Source: DATHGT01 sp035317605 (GTDB lineage: Bacteria > Methylomirabilota > Methylomirabilia > Rokubacteriales > CSP1-6). Taken from it: a stretch of 39,371 nucleotides of DNA. The stretch lies in assembly GCA_035317605.1 (NCBI GenBank), contig DATHGT010000248.1:1-39371 (forward strand), read 5' to 3'. Within the stretch, counting starts at the first letter, position 1. Each line of letters starts with the position of its first letter. Position numbers and translations under genes: made by a program. Positions 15,200-23,538 of the stretch are shown piece after piece. The notes below the pieces were generated by a model that saw only the letters and a list, made by a program, of their open reading frames with translations, searched no databases and had not been told where the DNA came from.

Positions 15200-16309
15200 T
15201 CAGATGTCGAGGTCGACGAAGAGGGCGGCGTGATCCGAGGCGGCGTGGATCGCCTTGGTCATCTCCGGAAAGTGCGGAAAGAGCGTCCCGTTCACGCCGC
15301 CCCAGACGCCCTTGCGGAAGACGCCGGCGTTGGTGACCTGGGCGAAGAGTTCCGGCGACAGCAGGATGTAGTCGATCTTCTGTGACGCCGTCCCGTTCCC
15401 GAAGGTGCCCGGGCGGCCGTCGCCATGGAAGTTCTGGTGAAGGCTCACGTCGCGGAGGTCGGAACTGTTGGCGAGCAGCGGGGCGAGCGGCGTGGAGTCC
15501 GGGGTGTCGTTGAAGTCGCCGATCACCGCGATGCGCGTGACACCGGCCTGACGGCGGGCGTCATAAATTGCTCGCACCCGCTCTGCTTGGCGTCGACGGC
15601 GCGCATTCGAGTCCGCCTGAGTGCCGAACCCCTTGCTCTTCAGATGGTTGACCAGTACGAGGAGCGTGTTGCCCGACGGAAGCGCGATCTCAAATTCCGG
15701 GCAATCACGGCTGAAGATGCGGGAGCCGTCCTGGAGGTCGTCGACGTGACTCCGCATTGTGCCCAAAGGGAACCGCGACATGACACCGACGTCGATGCCG
15801 CGATCGTCATTGCCGTCAATGAGCATGACGTGCGGATAGGGCTCGGCATTGACGCTAGGCAGGGTCTGCTCATTGAACCGCAAGAGGGCAATCCGATTGT
15901 CGACTTCAATCGTGCCCACAACGTCCGCGGCGACATCGCGCACGACCTGACCGGTGTTCTGGGTGGCGATCTCGTTCACCCGTTCGGTCTTGAGCTCCAG
16001 CCATCCGATCCAGTCGCCACGCCCATTCGCCACCACCTCGACCGGGCCGGTTTGTGGCCGCTTCAGGAGCTTCCCACGATTCTGACGCAGCCGGACGAAT
16101 GGGCCGGCGTTGTCGTCCTTGAGCACGCCCAGATCCTTGAGACCCTTGAGGATCGCGTTCTTGTCGGCGGCGCTGTAGGTGGGCTTGCCGAACAGCTTGT
16201 TCAAGCGCGCGAACGCGTCCAGTATCACTTTGCCCTCAGCCATGGTGTCCTGGTTGAAGGCCTTCGCCCGATCGAAGATGTTCTCGAGGTTGAATGAGGC
16301 GAGTCGCAT
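15200..16309 (-). CDS. Endonuclease/exonuclease/phosphatase (EEP) fold hydrolase
   Basis: 369 residues of the DNase I-like EEP superfamily, Mg2+-dependent phosphodiesterases; whether the substrate is nucleic acid or a phospholipid/phosphoester cannot be told. The signature elements appear in order: SFNLENIF (5-12, metal-site Asn7), IDVGVMSRF, VNHLKSKG (His), GDFNDTP (Asp and Asn), KIDYILLSP, and the terminal ASDHAAL (catalytic His). No signal peptide is visible. The ATG at 16309 is used because the first beta strand follows directly; a GTG at 16318 would add three residues. Hand-counted lines inside the gene are about 57-60% GC, clearly lower than neighbours, which may reflect later acquisition. 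Confidence 0.88.
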   Translation of the reverse strand: MRLASFNLENIFDRAKAFNQDTMAEGKVILDAFARLNKLFGKPTYSAADKNAILKGLKDLGVLKDDNAGPFVRLRQNRGKLLKRPQTGPVEVVANGRGDWIGWLELKTERVNEIATQNTGQVVRDVAADVVGTIEVDNRIALLRFNEQTLPSVNAEPYPHVMLIDGNDDRGIDVGVMSRFPLGTMRSHVDDLQDGSRIFSRDCPEFEIALPSGNTLLVLVNHLKSKGFGTQADSNARRRRQAERVRAIYDARRQAGVTRIAVIGDFNDTPDSTPLAPLLANSSDLRDVSLHQNFHGDGRPGTFGNGTASQKIDYILLSPELFAQVTNAGVFRKGVWGGVNGTLFPHFPEMTKAIHAASDHAALFVDLDI

Positions 16310-16377
16310 GGTGGTCACTACCTTAAGCGGTGCGGCGGCAGCGCGTCAAATGGTCTCGCGCGTCCAGTCATTTCCCG

Positions 16378-16806
16378 TTACGGCCAGTCGCCGGGGCGGC
16401 CGCGCAGGCGCTTGGTCGCGCCGCGGTGTTTTTTCGATTCGATGCGACGCTCGCGGGCGGCGGCGGTGGGGCGGGAGGGGCGGCGGCGCTTGGGCTCGCG
16501 GAGGGCGAGGATGATGAGCGCGCGGACTTTCTCGCGCGCGTCCTCCACGTTGCGCGCCTGGTCTCGCGTCAGCTGGCTCGTGATCTGAAGGCGGCCGTCG
16601 GCGTCCAGGCGGTGGATGGCGAGCACGCGGAGGCGCGCGCGGGCTGAGTCCGCGAGGCCTTCGATGGCGTCGAGGTCGACGCGGAGGTCGACCTTGCTGG
16701 CGACCTTGTTGACGTTCTGGCCGCCGGGACCGGAGGCGCGCACCGCGCGCATGGTGAGCGCGCTCGCCGGCACCCGCACCGAGTCGCTGACCACGATCGC
16801 GTCCAT
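16378..16806 (-). CDS. arfB: Peptidyl-tRNA hydrolase ArfB (ribosome rescue factor)
   Basis: 142 residues, like E. coli ArfB/YaeJ (140). A class-I release-factor domain with the catalytic GGQ at residues 28-30 (SGPGGQNVNK) hydrolyses peptidyl-tRNA on stalled ribosomes. There is no codon-recognition domain. A basic tail (about 105-142, rich in Arg and Lys) is present, as required for insertion into the empty mRNA channel. Its ATG is 32 bp from that of the divergent amidohydrolase gene, and TAGAAT lies 6 nt before the start, so its transcript may be leaderless. Confidence 0.92.
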   Translation of the reverse strand: MDAIVVSDSVRVPASALTMRAVRASGPGGQNVNKVASKVDLRVDLDAIEGLADSARARLRVLAIHRLDADGRLQITSQLTRDQARNVEDAREKVRALIILALREPKRRRPSRPTAAARERRIESKKHRGATKRLRGRPGDWP

Positions 16807-16838
16807 GTCTCCATTCTAATCGCGGCATAATTCCCAAT
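16807..16838. promoter_or_regulatory. 32-bp bidirectional, probably leaderless promoter
   Basis: Between the two divergent ATGs lie only two -10-like hexamers. TAGAAT is on the minus strand (16818-16813), 6 nt before the arfB ATG. CATAAT is on the plus strand (16826-16831), 7 nt before the ATG at 16839. The hexamers are 7 bp apart. Any -35 contact for each gene would fall at the start of the other gene; no TTGACA-like hexamer is seen there. Confidence 0.5.
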
Positions 16839-18557
16839 ATGACGAGCATCGAGCGTCGGCGCCTCACCGCCGTGGCGCGCGGGGATGCGCCGGCCGATCT
16901 CTATCTCCGTGGTGCGACCCTGCTCAACGTCTACACGGGCGAGCTCTATCCCGCCAACGTCGCGATCACGGGCGAGCGGATCGCCTACGTCGGGCTCCGC
17001 GAAGACGCGATCGGCGCGCGCACGCGGGTGCTCGACGTCGCGGGCCGCGTCCTGGTGCCCGGCTACATCGACCCCCACGTCCACGTCGGCAACTTCGTCA
17101 CGCCATCGGCGTTCGCGCGCCACGTGCTGCCTTTGGGGACGACCAGCGTGTTCGCCGACACGCTGCAGTTCTGGGAGCTGGGCGGGCTCGCGGCCTTCCG
17201 CGCGGTCGCCGACGGGCTGGCCCGCTCGCCGCTCAAGTTCTACTGGATGATTCGTCCCCACGGACAATCGCGCACCACCGACGAGGCGCGCCGCTTTCCG
17301 CTGCGCGATTTCATCCGCGCCCTCGAGCATCCATGGGCGGCGGCCGCCGGCGAGGTCACGCGCTGGCCCGACGCTCATCGCGGCGCCCCCGATCTGCTCC
17401 GACGGCTCGCGATCGCCGAGGCGCGTGGCCTCCGCGTGGAGGGTCATACCGCCGGCGCGTCGGCGGAGAAGATCCCGGCCATCGCCGCCGCCGGGTTCAC
17501 CTCGGATCACGAGCCGATCACCGCCGCCGAAGTTCTGGAGCGCGCGCGGCAGGGGATCGCGGTGATGCTGCGCGACTCCTCGCTGCGGCCCGACCTCGTC
17601 GGGCTGCTCGACGCGCTCGAGGAAGCGCCCGCCCTCGCGTCACGGGTGATGCTCACGAGCGACGGAGCGATGCCGGCCTTCGTGGTCGAGCACGGGTTCG
17701 TCGATCACCTGCTGCGTCTCGCCCTGGACCGCGGGGTGCCGCCGCTGGACGCCTACCGCATGGTCACGCTCAACCCCGCGACCTACTTCCGGCGCGACGG
17801 CGACCTCGGCGGCATCGCGCCCGGTCGATACGCCGACGTGTGCGTGCTCGGCGACCTCGCCGAGCCTCGCCCCGAGATGGTGATCGCGCGCGGACGCCTG
17901 GCCGCCGAGGGCGGACGGCTGCTCACGCGCGTCCCCGACCTGGCGTGGTCGCGCGCGTTCACCTCGCCGCGCGCCCGCCTCGAGGTCGGCTGGCGCGCCA
18001 CCGCCCGCGACTTCGCGCTGCCGGCGCGGGAGCGCTACCCGGTGCTCCGGCTGGTCAGCGCGGTGATCAGCCGGCGCGAGGATCGCCCGCTCGCTCCCGG
18101 CGATCTCCACGCCGCCCTCGTCGATCGGATGGGCCGCTGGGTGGCCCCGGGCGTGGTGGCCGGCTTCGCCGAGCGCATCGACGGGCTCGCCACGACCCTC
18201 AGCACCGATTTCAACATCCTCGTCCTCGGGCGAACGCCGGCGGCCATGGCGCGCGCGGTCAACCGGCTGCTGGAGCTCCGCGGCGGCCTCGTGCTCGTCG
18301 ACGGCGACGCGACCGCCTTCGAGGTCGCGTTACCGATCGGTGGCATCATGGGACGCGGCTCTCTCGCCGACGCCGCCGCCGCCGAGCGCGGCTTCCGCGC
18401 GGCGCTGGCCGCCCGCGGCCATGCCCATCACGACCCGTTCTTCACGCTGCTCTTCCTGTCGGCGGACTTCCTGCCCGCCGTTCGCCTCACCCCGCGCGGC
18501 GTGTGGGACGTGCGGGCCTCGCGGATCCTGCTCCCGTCGCGTCGGCGCCCGCGCTGA
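16839..18557 (+). CDS. Adenine deaminase-like amidohydrolase with altered metal site
   Basis: 572 residues with the two-part layout of adenine deaminase: an amidohydrolase barrel (about 1-385) and the adenine-deaminase C-terminal domain (about 400-565). Present: His80-x-His82 (DPHVHV), GEV near 171-173, His203 (GHTAG), SDHE (222-225), Asp275 (LTSDG) and the NPATYF...GGIAPGRYADV ending of the barrel. Missing: the usual DPHEIAN signature, which here reads ADTLQFWE at 106-113, and the IESS stretch after HxH, which reads VGNF. In true Ade enzymes the His and Glu of DPHEIAN take part in the active site, so substrate or activity may differ. It is followed by the ABC transporter operon but has its own start signal. 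Confidence 0.8.
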   Translation: MTSIERRRLTAVARGDAPADLYLRGATLLNVYTGELYPANVAITGERIAYVGLREDAIGARTRVLDVAGRVLVPGYIDPHVHVGNFVTPSAFARHVLPLGTTSVFADTLQFWELGGLAAFRAVADGLARSPLKFYWMIRPHGQSRTTDEARRFPLRDFIRALEHPWAAAAGEVTRWPDAHRGAPDLLRRLAIAEARGLRVEGHTAGASAEKIPAIAAAGFTSDHEPITAAEVLERARQGIAVMLRDSSLRPDLVGLLDALEEAPALASRVMLTSDGAMPAFVVEHGFVDHLLRLALDRGVPPLDAYRMVTLNPATYFRRDGDLGGIAPGRYADVCVLGDLAEPRPEMVIARGRLAAEGGRLLTRVPDLAWSRAFTSPRARLEVGWRATARDFALPARERYPVLRLVSAVISRREDRPLAPGDLHAALVDRMGRWVAPGVVAGFAERIDGLATTLSTDFNILVLGRTPAAMARAVNRLLELRGGLVLVDGDATAFEVALPIGGIMGRGSLADAAAAERGFRAALAARGHAHHDPFFTLLFLSADFLPAVRLTPRGVWDVRASRILLPSRRRPR

Positions 18558-18572
18558 TCCGGTTCGCTCGAG

Positions 18573-18601
18573 TTGTGGGGTCGCCGGTTCTCCCTTACAC
18601 T
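18573..18601 (+). promoter_or_regulatory. Promoter of the ABC transporter/amidase operon
   Basis: TTGTGG (18573-18578), 17 bp, then TACACT (18596-18601). It lies after the stop of the amidohydrolase gene (18557) and 36 bp before the ATG of the binding-protein gene, so the operon need not depend on read-through. Confidence 0.6.
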
Positions 18602-18637
18602 CCGTGCATCTACCGGCAATTTTCTGGAGGGATTTTC

Positions 18638-20248
18638 ATGACTGCACGTCGTGCGTCGATCGTCGTCATCGTCCTGGCCGCCGTCCTGGCCCTGGCCGTC
18701 AGCGGTCCGGCGGTGAGCCAGACGCCGAAGTCGGGCGGGACCCTGAACATCACCCAGCGTGAAGACTTGCCCCAGGGGTTCGCCGTGCACGAGACCGGCA
18801 CCATCTCCACCTCGTGGCCGGCCATGCCGTGCCTCAACAACCTGGTCTTCTTCGACCCCCTGAAGAAGGTCGAGAGCCTGGACACCGTCATCGGCGAGCT
18901 GGCCGAGAAGTGGTCGTGGCAGGACAACTATCGCAACCTCGTCTTCTTCCTGCGCAAGGGCGTCAAGTGGCACGACGGCCAGCCGTTCACCTCGAAGGAC
19001 GTGAAGTTCACGTTCGACATGCTGCGCGAGGCGCCCGACGCCCAGGGCAAGCTGCGCATCAACCCGCGCAAGGACTGGTACACCAATATCCAGAACGTCG
19101 AGGCGCCGGATCCGCACACGGCGATCTTCCACCTCAAGAAGCCCCAGCCGTCGCTGCTGCTCATGCTCGCCTCGGGCTACAGCCCGGTCTACGCCGCCCA
19201 CGTTCCGCCCGCCGCCTACCGCACGGGGTGCGTGGGCACGGGCCCCTTCAAGCTCAAGGAGTGGCGCAAGGGCGAGTTCGTGGAGTTCGTGAAGAACCCC
19301 GACTACTTCGTCAAGGGCCGTCCCTACCTCGACGGACTCAAGTACATCGTGATCGTCGAGCGCGGCACGCGGACGGCGGCGCTCCAGGCCGGGAAGGTCG
19401 ACGTGGCCTTTCCCGGCGAGACCACCAAGACCACCGCCGAGCAGCTCAAGAAGGCGGTGCCCCAGCTCGTGGTCACGCCCTACAGCCAGAACGTGAACGA
19501 CAACATCATCATGAACGTGAAGAAGCCGCCCTTCGACAACCTGAAGGTCCGCCTCGCGGTCAGCCACGCCATCGATCGGCGGGCCCTGGTGCAGGCCGTG
19601 CAGCAGGGCGGGGCGGTGATCGGCGCGTCGATGGCGCCCAAGCCGCACGGCGTGTTCGGGCTGCTCGAGAAGGACCTGATCGCGCTGCCCGGCTACGGCA
19701 AGCCGGCCGAGGAGAAAGATCGGGCCCGCAAGCTCCTGGCCGAGGCCGGCATCTCGCCCCAGAAGCCGTTGAAGGTCGAGATGGTCACCCGCGCCATCGC
19801 GGTCTACGTCGACATGGCCTCGTTCGTGATCAACGAGCTGAAGCAGGTCGGCATCGAGGCGACCTTGAAGCAGGTGGAGACCGCGCAGTGGCATCCCATG
19901 GCCACCCGCGGCGAGTACCAGATCGGCGCCAACCTCACCGGCATCGGCCCCGACGACCCGGACGCCAACTTCTTCGAGAACTACGGCTGCGGCTCGCCGC
20001 GGAACTACAGCGCCTACTGCAACGAGGAGATCGGTAAGCTGATCGACGCCCAGTCGCAGGAGCTGGACGCCAGGAAGCGGATGCAGCTCGTGTGGGACAT
20101 CCAGAAGAAGATCGAGGCGGAGGCGTCGCGGCCCATCCTCGACTGGAAGCTCGACTACTTCACGGTGTGGCCGCACGTGAAGAACCTGATCCCCCACCAG
20201 TCCATCTACAACTTCGGCCGGATGCAGGAAGTCTGGATCGACAAGTAA
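18638..20248 (+). CDS. ABC transporter substrate-binding protein, family 5 (peptide/opine/nickel type)
   Basis: 536 residues. A signal peptide (basic MTARR, hydrophobic core about 8-22, cleavage near AVSQ about 26-28) exports the protein. The mature part shows the SBP_bac_5 pattern: KSGGTLNIT start, FDPL...VIGELAEKW, LRKGVKWHDGQPFTSKDVKFTFD near 106-128, GTGPFKL...NPDYF near 205-226, and AVSHAIDRRALV. It delivers solutes to the DppB/DppC-like permeases encoded next. No lipobox is seen, so it is periplasmic or loosely attached rather than a lipoprotein. The CTGGAGGG ribosome-binding site 6 nt before ATG fixes the start. The solute is unknown; the linked amidase hints at an amide or short peptide. 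Confidence 0.93.
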   Translation: MTARRASIVVIVLAAVLALAVSGPAVSQTPKSGGTLNITQREDLPQGFAVHETGTISTSWPAMPCLNNLVFFDPLKKVESLDTVIGELAEKWSWQDNYRNLVFFLRKGVKWHDGQPFTSKDVKFTFDMLREAPDAQGKLRINPRKDWYTNIQNVEAPDPHTAIFHLKKPQPSLLLMLASGYSPVYAAHVPPAAYRTGCVGTGPFKLKEWRKGEFVEFVKNPDYFVKGRPYLDGLKYIVIVERGTRTAALQAGKVDVAFPGETTKTTAEQLKKAVPQLVVTPYSQNVNDNIIMNVKKPPFDNLKVRLAVSHAIDRRALVQAVQQGGAVIGASMAPKPHGVFGLLEKDLIALPGYGKPAEEKDRARKLLAEAGISPQKPLKVEMVTRAIAVYVDMASFVINELKQVGIEATLKQVETAQWHPMATRGEYQIGANLTGIGPDDPDANFFENYGCGSPRNYSAYCNEEIGKLIDAQSQELDARKRMQLVWDIQKKIEAEASRPILDWKLDYFTVWPHVKNLIPHQSIYNFGRMQEVWIDK

Positions 20249-20258
20249 AGCGCCCGGC

Positions 20259-21212
20259 GTGAAGACGTACATCGCGCAGAGACTGGCCATCGCCGTGCTG
20301 ACCCTGTTCGGCATGTCGGTGGTCATCTTCGTGCTCCTGCGGCTGGCCCCGGGCGACATCGTCGACATCCTGTTCGCGTCGGCCGGCTACGTGAACGCGG
20401 CCGAGAAGCAGGCCATCCTCAAAGACCTCGGGATGGACCGGCCGTACTGGGCCCAGTACGTGAGCTGGATCACGCAGATCCTCACCGGCGACCTCGGCAA
20501 GTCCTATCGCTACGACCTGCCGGCGTGGCAGATCATCAAGCCGCTGGTGCCGGTGACCATCGAGCTGGCCCTGCTGTCGCTCGTGTTCGCGGTGGTCCTC
20601 GGCGTTCCCACCGGCGTGATCAGCGCGGTCCGGCAGGACACCACCCTCGACTACGTGCTCCGGGTGATCAGCCTGAGCGGGCTCTCGATGCCGTCGTTCT
20701 GGCTGGCCATGGTCATCATCCTCGGCTGCGTCACGTGGTTCGGCTGGATCCCGCCGCTGACCTACGTCTCGCCGTTCGAGAACTTCAAGCTCCACGTGAT
20801 CCAGTTCGTGCTCCCGGCCCTGGCCGTCGGCTATCGCTCCTCGGCGCTGATCATGCGCATCACCCGCTCGTCGCTGCTCGAAGTCATGCGCGAGGACTAC
20901 ATCCGCACGGCGTGGGCCAAGGGCCAGAACGGGCGGGTGGTCATCTGGCGGCACGCGCTGAAGAACGCGATCCTGCCGGTGGTCACCGTCATCGGCATCG
21001 AGTTCGCGTTCCTCATCGGCGGCCTGGTCGTCACCGAGACCGTCTTCAACCTGCCCGGGGTGGCCCGCTTCCTCGTCCAGGCCATCCTGTGGCGCGACTA
21101 CCCGGTCGTGCAGAATCTCGTGATGTTCATCGCCATCGTCGTGATCCTGTCCAATCTGATCGTGGACATGCTGTACGGCGTGTTGGATCCTCGAGTGCGT
21201 TATGGCAGTTAG
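20259..21212 (+). CDS. ABC transporter permease, DppB type
   Basis: 317 residues with a GTG start 10 bp after the binding-protein stop. An N-terminal DppB/OppB signature (KTYIAQRLAIAVLTLFGMSVVIF) forms helix 1. The protein has about six membrane helices and the inner-membrane EAA-type loop around 206-240 (EDYIRTAWAKGQ...HALKNAILP) that docks on the ATPase. The ending GVLDPRVRYG is typical of the family. It forms the channel with the next gene product and overlaps that gene by 11 bp. Confidence 0.93.
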   Translation: MKTYIAQRLAIAVLTLFGMSVVIFVLLRLAPGDIVDILFASAGYVNAAEKQAILKDLGMDRPYWAQYVSWITQILTGDLGKSYRYDLPAWQIIKPLVPVTIELALLSLVFAVVLGVPTGVISAVRQDTTLDYVLRVISLSGLSMPSFWLAMVIILGCVTWFGWIPPLTYVSPFENFKLHVIQFVLPALAVGYRSSALIMRITRSSLLEVMREDYIRTAWAKGQNGRVVIWRHALKNAILPVVTVIGIEFAFLIGGLVVTETVFNLPGVARFLVQAILWRDYPVVQNLVMFIAIVVILSNLIVDMLYGVLDPRVRYGS

Positions 21213-22113
21213 GCCAGTCGGCGCCGAAATCGAGCTCACGCTACCGGCGGCGACGCGCCGCCGCGACAGCCTCGGCGCCGCGCTCTGGCGCTTCATCCGC
21301 AAGAAGCCGCTGGGGGCCGCGGGCGGGCTCCTGATGGCCGTGATGCTGATCACGGCCGTCTTCGCCGACGTGCTGGCGACTCACGATCCCATCGCGACCG
21401 ACGCCGCCCACACGCTGGCCGCGCCCTCGGGCGAGCACTGGCTCGGCTCCGATCACCTCGGACGCGACATCTACTCGCGCATCGTCCATGGCGCCCGCGT
21501 CTCGCTGATCGTGGGCCTGGCCTCCACGCTGCTCGGCTCGGTCCTCGGCGGCATCATCGGGCTGCTCTCGGGTTACGTGGGGGGCAAGACCGATCTCGTC
21601 TCCCAGCGCGTGCTCGACATCCTCCAGGGATTGCCGCTGCTCGTGCTGGCCCTCGTCATGTCGGCCTCGCTCGGCCCCTCGATCCAGAACGTGGTCATCG
21701 CGATCTCGATCCCGATCATCCCGCGGGCGGCCCGCGTGATCCGCTCGAGCGTGCTGACGATCCGCGAGATGCAATACATCGAAGCCGCGGGCGCCGTCGG
21801 GGTGAGCCATCTGCGCATCGCCTTCCGTCACATCCTGCCCAACACGATGGGGCCGTTCATCGTGCTCTGTACCGCTCAGCTCGGCAGCGCGATCCTGGTG
21901 GAGGCGACGCTGTCGTTCCTCGGCCTCGGCGTGCCCGAGCCGTATCCCTCGTGGGGCCGCATGCTCTCGGTCTCCGCCGCCGAATACGCGCAGAAGGCCC
22001 CGCACCTGGTCCTCTTCCCCGGCATCGCCATCAGCCTGGCCGTCTTCGGCTCCAACTTGCTGGGCGATGCGTTGCGCGACACACTGGACCCACGGTTGAG
22101 AGGTAGTTCGTAG
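21202..22113 (+). CDS. ABC transporter permease, DppC type
   Basis: 303 residues. A cytoplasmic N-terminus with RRDSLGAALWRFIRKKPLGAAGG, helix 1 at about 36-56, the GSDHLGRDIYSRIVHGAR signature near 75-92, an EAA-type loop with QYIEAAGAVGVSHLRIAFRHILPN at about 191-214, and the ending LRDTLDPRLRG are all hallmarks of DppC/OppC permeases. Its start lies inside the end of the dppB-like gene, so translation is coupled. ATP-binding subunits (DppD/DppF type) are not encoded in this window. Confidence 0.93.
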   Translation: MAVRPVGAEIELTLPAATRRRDSLGAALWRFIRKKPLGAAGGLLMAVMLITAVFADVLATHDPIATDAAHTLAAPSGEHWLGSDHLGRDIYSRIVHGARVSLIVGLASTLLGSVLGGIIGLLSGYVGGKTDLVSQRVLDILQGLPLLVLALVMSASLGPSIQNVVIAISIPIIPRAARVIRSSVLTIREMQYIEAAGAVGVSHLRIAFRHILPNTMGPFIVLCTAQLGSAILVEATLSFLGLGVPEPYPSWGRMLSVSAAEYAQKAPHLVLFPGIAISLAVFGSNLLGDALRDTLDPRLRGSS

Positions 22114-22122
22114 GAGGTATCG

Positions 22123-23535
22123 ATGACGAGCGAAGAGCTGTGCTGGATGCCGGCGTCGGAGATGGCGGGACTCATCCGTCGCAAGAAGCTCTCGCCCGTC
22201 GAGGCGATCGACGCCGTGCTCGATCGGATCGCCAAGGTCGACGGCAAGCTCAACGCGTTCGTGACCCTCGTCGCCGAGCAGGCGCGGCGGGAGGCGAAGG
22301 CGGCGGAGCGCGCGCTCACGCGTAAGGGCGCCACCCTCGGTCCGCTGCACGGAGTACCGTTCTCGGTGAAGGACCTCGTCACCACCAAGGGCGTGCGCAC
22401 CACCTTCGGCACGCCGCTCTTCCGCGACAACGTGCCCACCGAGGATGCGCCGATGGTGGAGCGGATCCGGGCCGCGGGCGCCATCATGCTGGGCAAGACC
22501 AACACGCCGACGTTCGGGTGGCTCGGGGCCACCCACAATCTGCTGTTCGGGCCGACCCGTAATCCCTGGAACCTCGACCGCACACCCGGCGGCTCGAGCG
22601 GTGGCGCCTCCGCCGCGGCCGCCGCCGGTTTCGGCCCGCTGCACATCGGCACCGACGGTGGCGGCTCCATCCGCATCCCCGCCGCCTTCGCGGGGGTCTT
22701 CGGCTTCAAGGCCTCGTATGGCCGCATCCCGACCTATCCGGTCAGCGGCGCGTGGAGCCTCTCCCACGTGGGACCGCTCACCCGAACCGTGACCGACGCC
22801 GCGCTCATGCTGAACGCCAGCGCCGGTCCCGACGAGCGCGATCAGTACTCGTTGCCGGCGGAGCGGGTGGACTACGTCAAGGCGCTCGCCGGCGGTATCA
22901 AGGGGCTGCGGGTCGCGTATGCCGACGACCTCGGCTTCGTCGACGCGCTCGACCCGGAGGTGCGCGCGGCCTGCGCGACCGCCTCGAAGGCGTTCCGTGA
23001 ATCGGGCTGTCGCGTCGACACCGTGAGCCCCGGGTGGCCGTCCCCCGCGGAGGCCTGGAAGGAGCTCTTCTGCGGCGGCATCGCGACCCGGATGGCGCCG
23101 ATGCTCGACCGTCGCGAGCTGATCGAGCCGGGTCTGCAGAAGATCATCGACGAGTTCCTGGCCGCGCCGCCGACCCGCTACGTGCAGGCGTGGCTCGATC
23201 GTCTCGCCTGGTGGCAACACCCGCGCGCGCTGTTCGAGAAGTACGACCTGCTGGTCACCCCGACGGTGGCTTGCCCGCCATTCAAGATCGGCTTGGACAA
23301 CGCCACCGAGATCGCCGGTCGGCCGATCCCGGCCTACGGCTGGACCCCGTTCACGTGGCCGTTCAACGTCACCGGACAGCCCGCCGCCTCGCTGCCCTGC
23401 GGCTTCACCCGTGACGGCCTGCCGATCGGCTTGCAGATCGTCGGCCGGCGCTACGACGACGTCACGGTCATGCGCGCCTGCGCCGCCTTCGAGCGGGCCC
23501 GTCCCTGGGCGTCGAAGCGGCCGCCCATCGGCTGA
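22123..23535 (+). CDS. Amidase signature family amidohydrolase
   Basis: 470 residues. It hydrolyses an amide bond to acid plus ammonia or amine, in the cytoplasm (no signal peptide). The Ser-cisSer-Lys triad is present: Lys83 (SVKDL), Ser158 (PGGSSGG) and Ser182 (DGGGSIRIP), within the full Gly/Ser-rich signature at about 155-192. AGGAGG just before the ATG supports the start. It begins 9 bp after the permease gene and is the last gene of the transporter operon, which suggests it acts on the imported compound. Its stop is only 3 bp from the stop of the convergent alanine dehydrogenase gene, leaving no room for a terminator outside coding sequence. Confidence 0.93.
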   Translation: MTSEELCWMPASEMAGLIRRKKLSPVEAIDAVLDRIAKVDGKLNAFVTLVAEQARREAKAAERALTRKGATLGPLHGVPFSVKDLVTTKGVRTTFGTPLFRDNVPTEDAPMVERIRAAGAIMLGKTNTPTFGWLGATHNLLFGPTRNPWNLDRTPGGSSGGASAAAAAGFGPLHIGTDGGGSIRIPAAFAGVFGFKASYGRIPTYPVSGAWSLSHVGPLTRTVTDAALMLNASAGPDERDQYSLPAERVDYVKALAGGIKGLRVAYADDLGFVDALDPEVRAACATASKAFRESGCRVDTVSPGWPSPAEAWKELFCGGIATRMAPMLDRRELIEPGLQKIIDEFLAAPPTRYVQAWLDRLAWWQHPRALFEKYDLLVTPTVACPPFKIGLDNATEIAGRPIPAYGWTPFTWPFNVTGQPAASLPCGFTRDGLPIGLQIVGRRYDDVTVMRACAAFERARPWASKRPPIG

Positions 23536-23538
23536 CCG

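Noticed and set aside
18338..18362. Possible extra promoter inside the end of the amidohydrolase gene for the ABC operon
   Set aside because: No paired -35/-10 hexamers with acceptable spacing were found; the promoter at 18573-18601 is much better.
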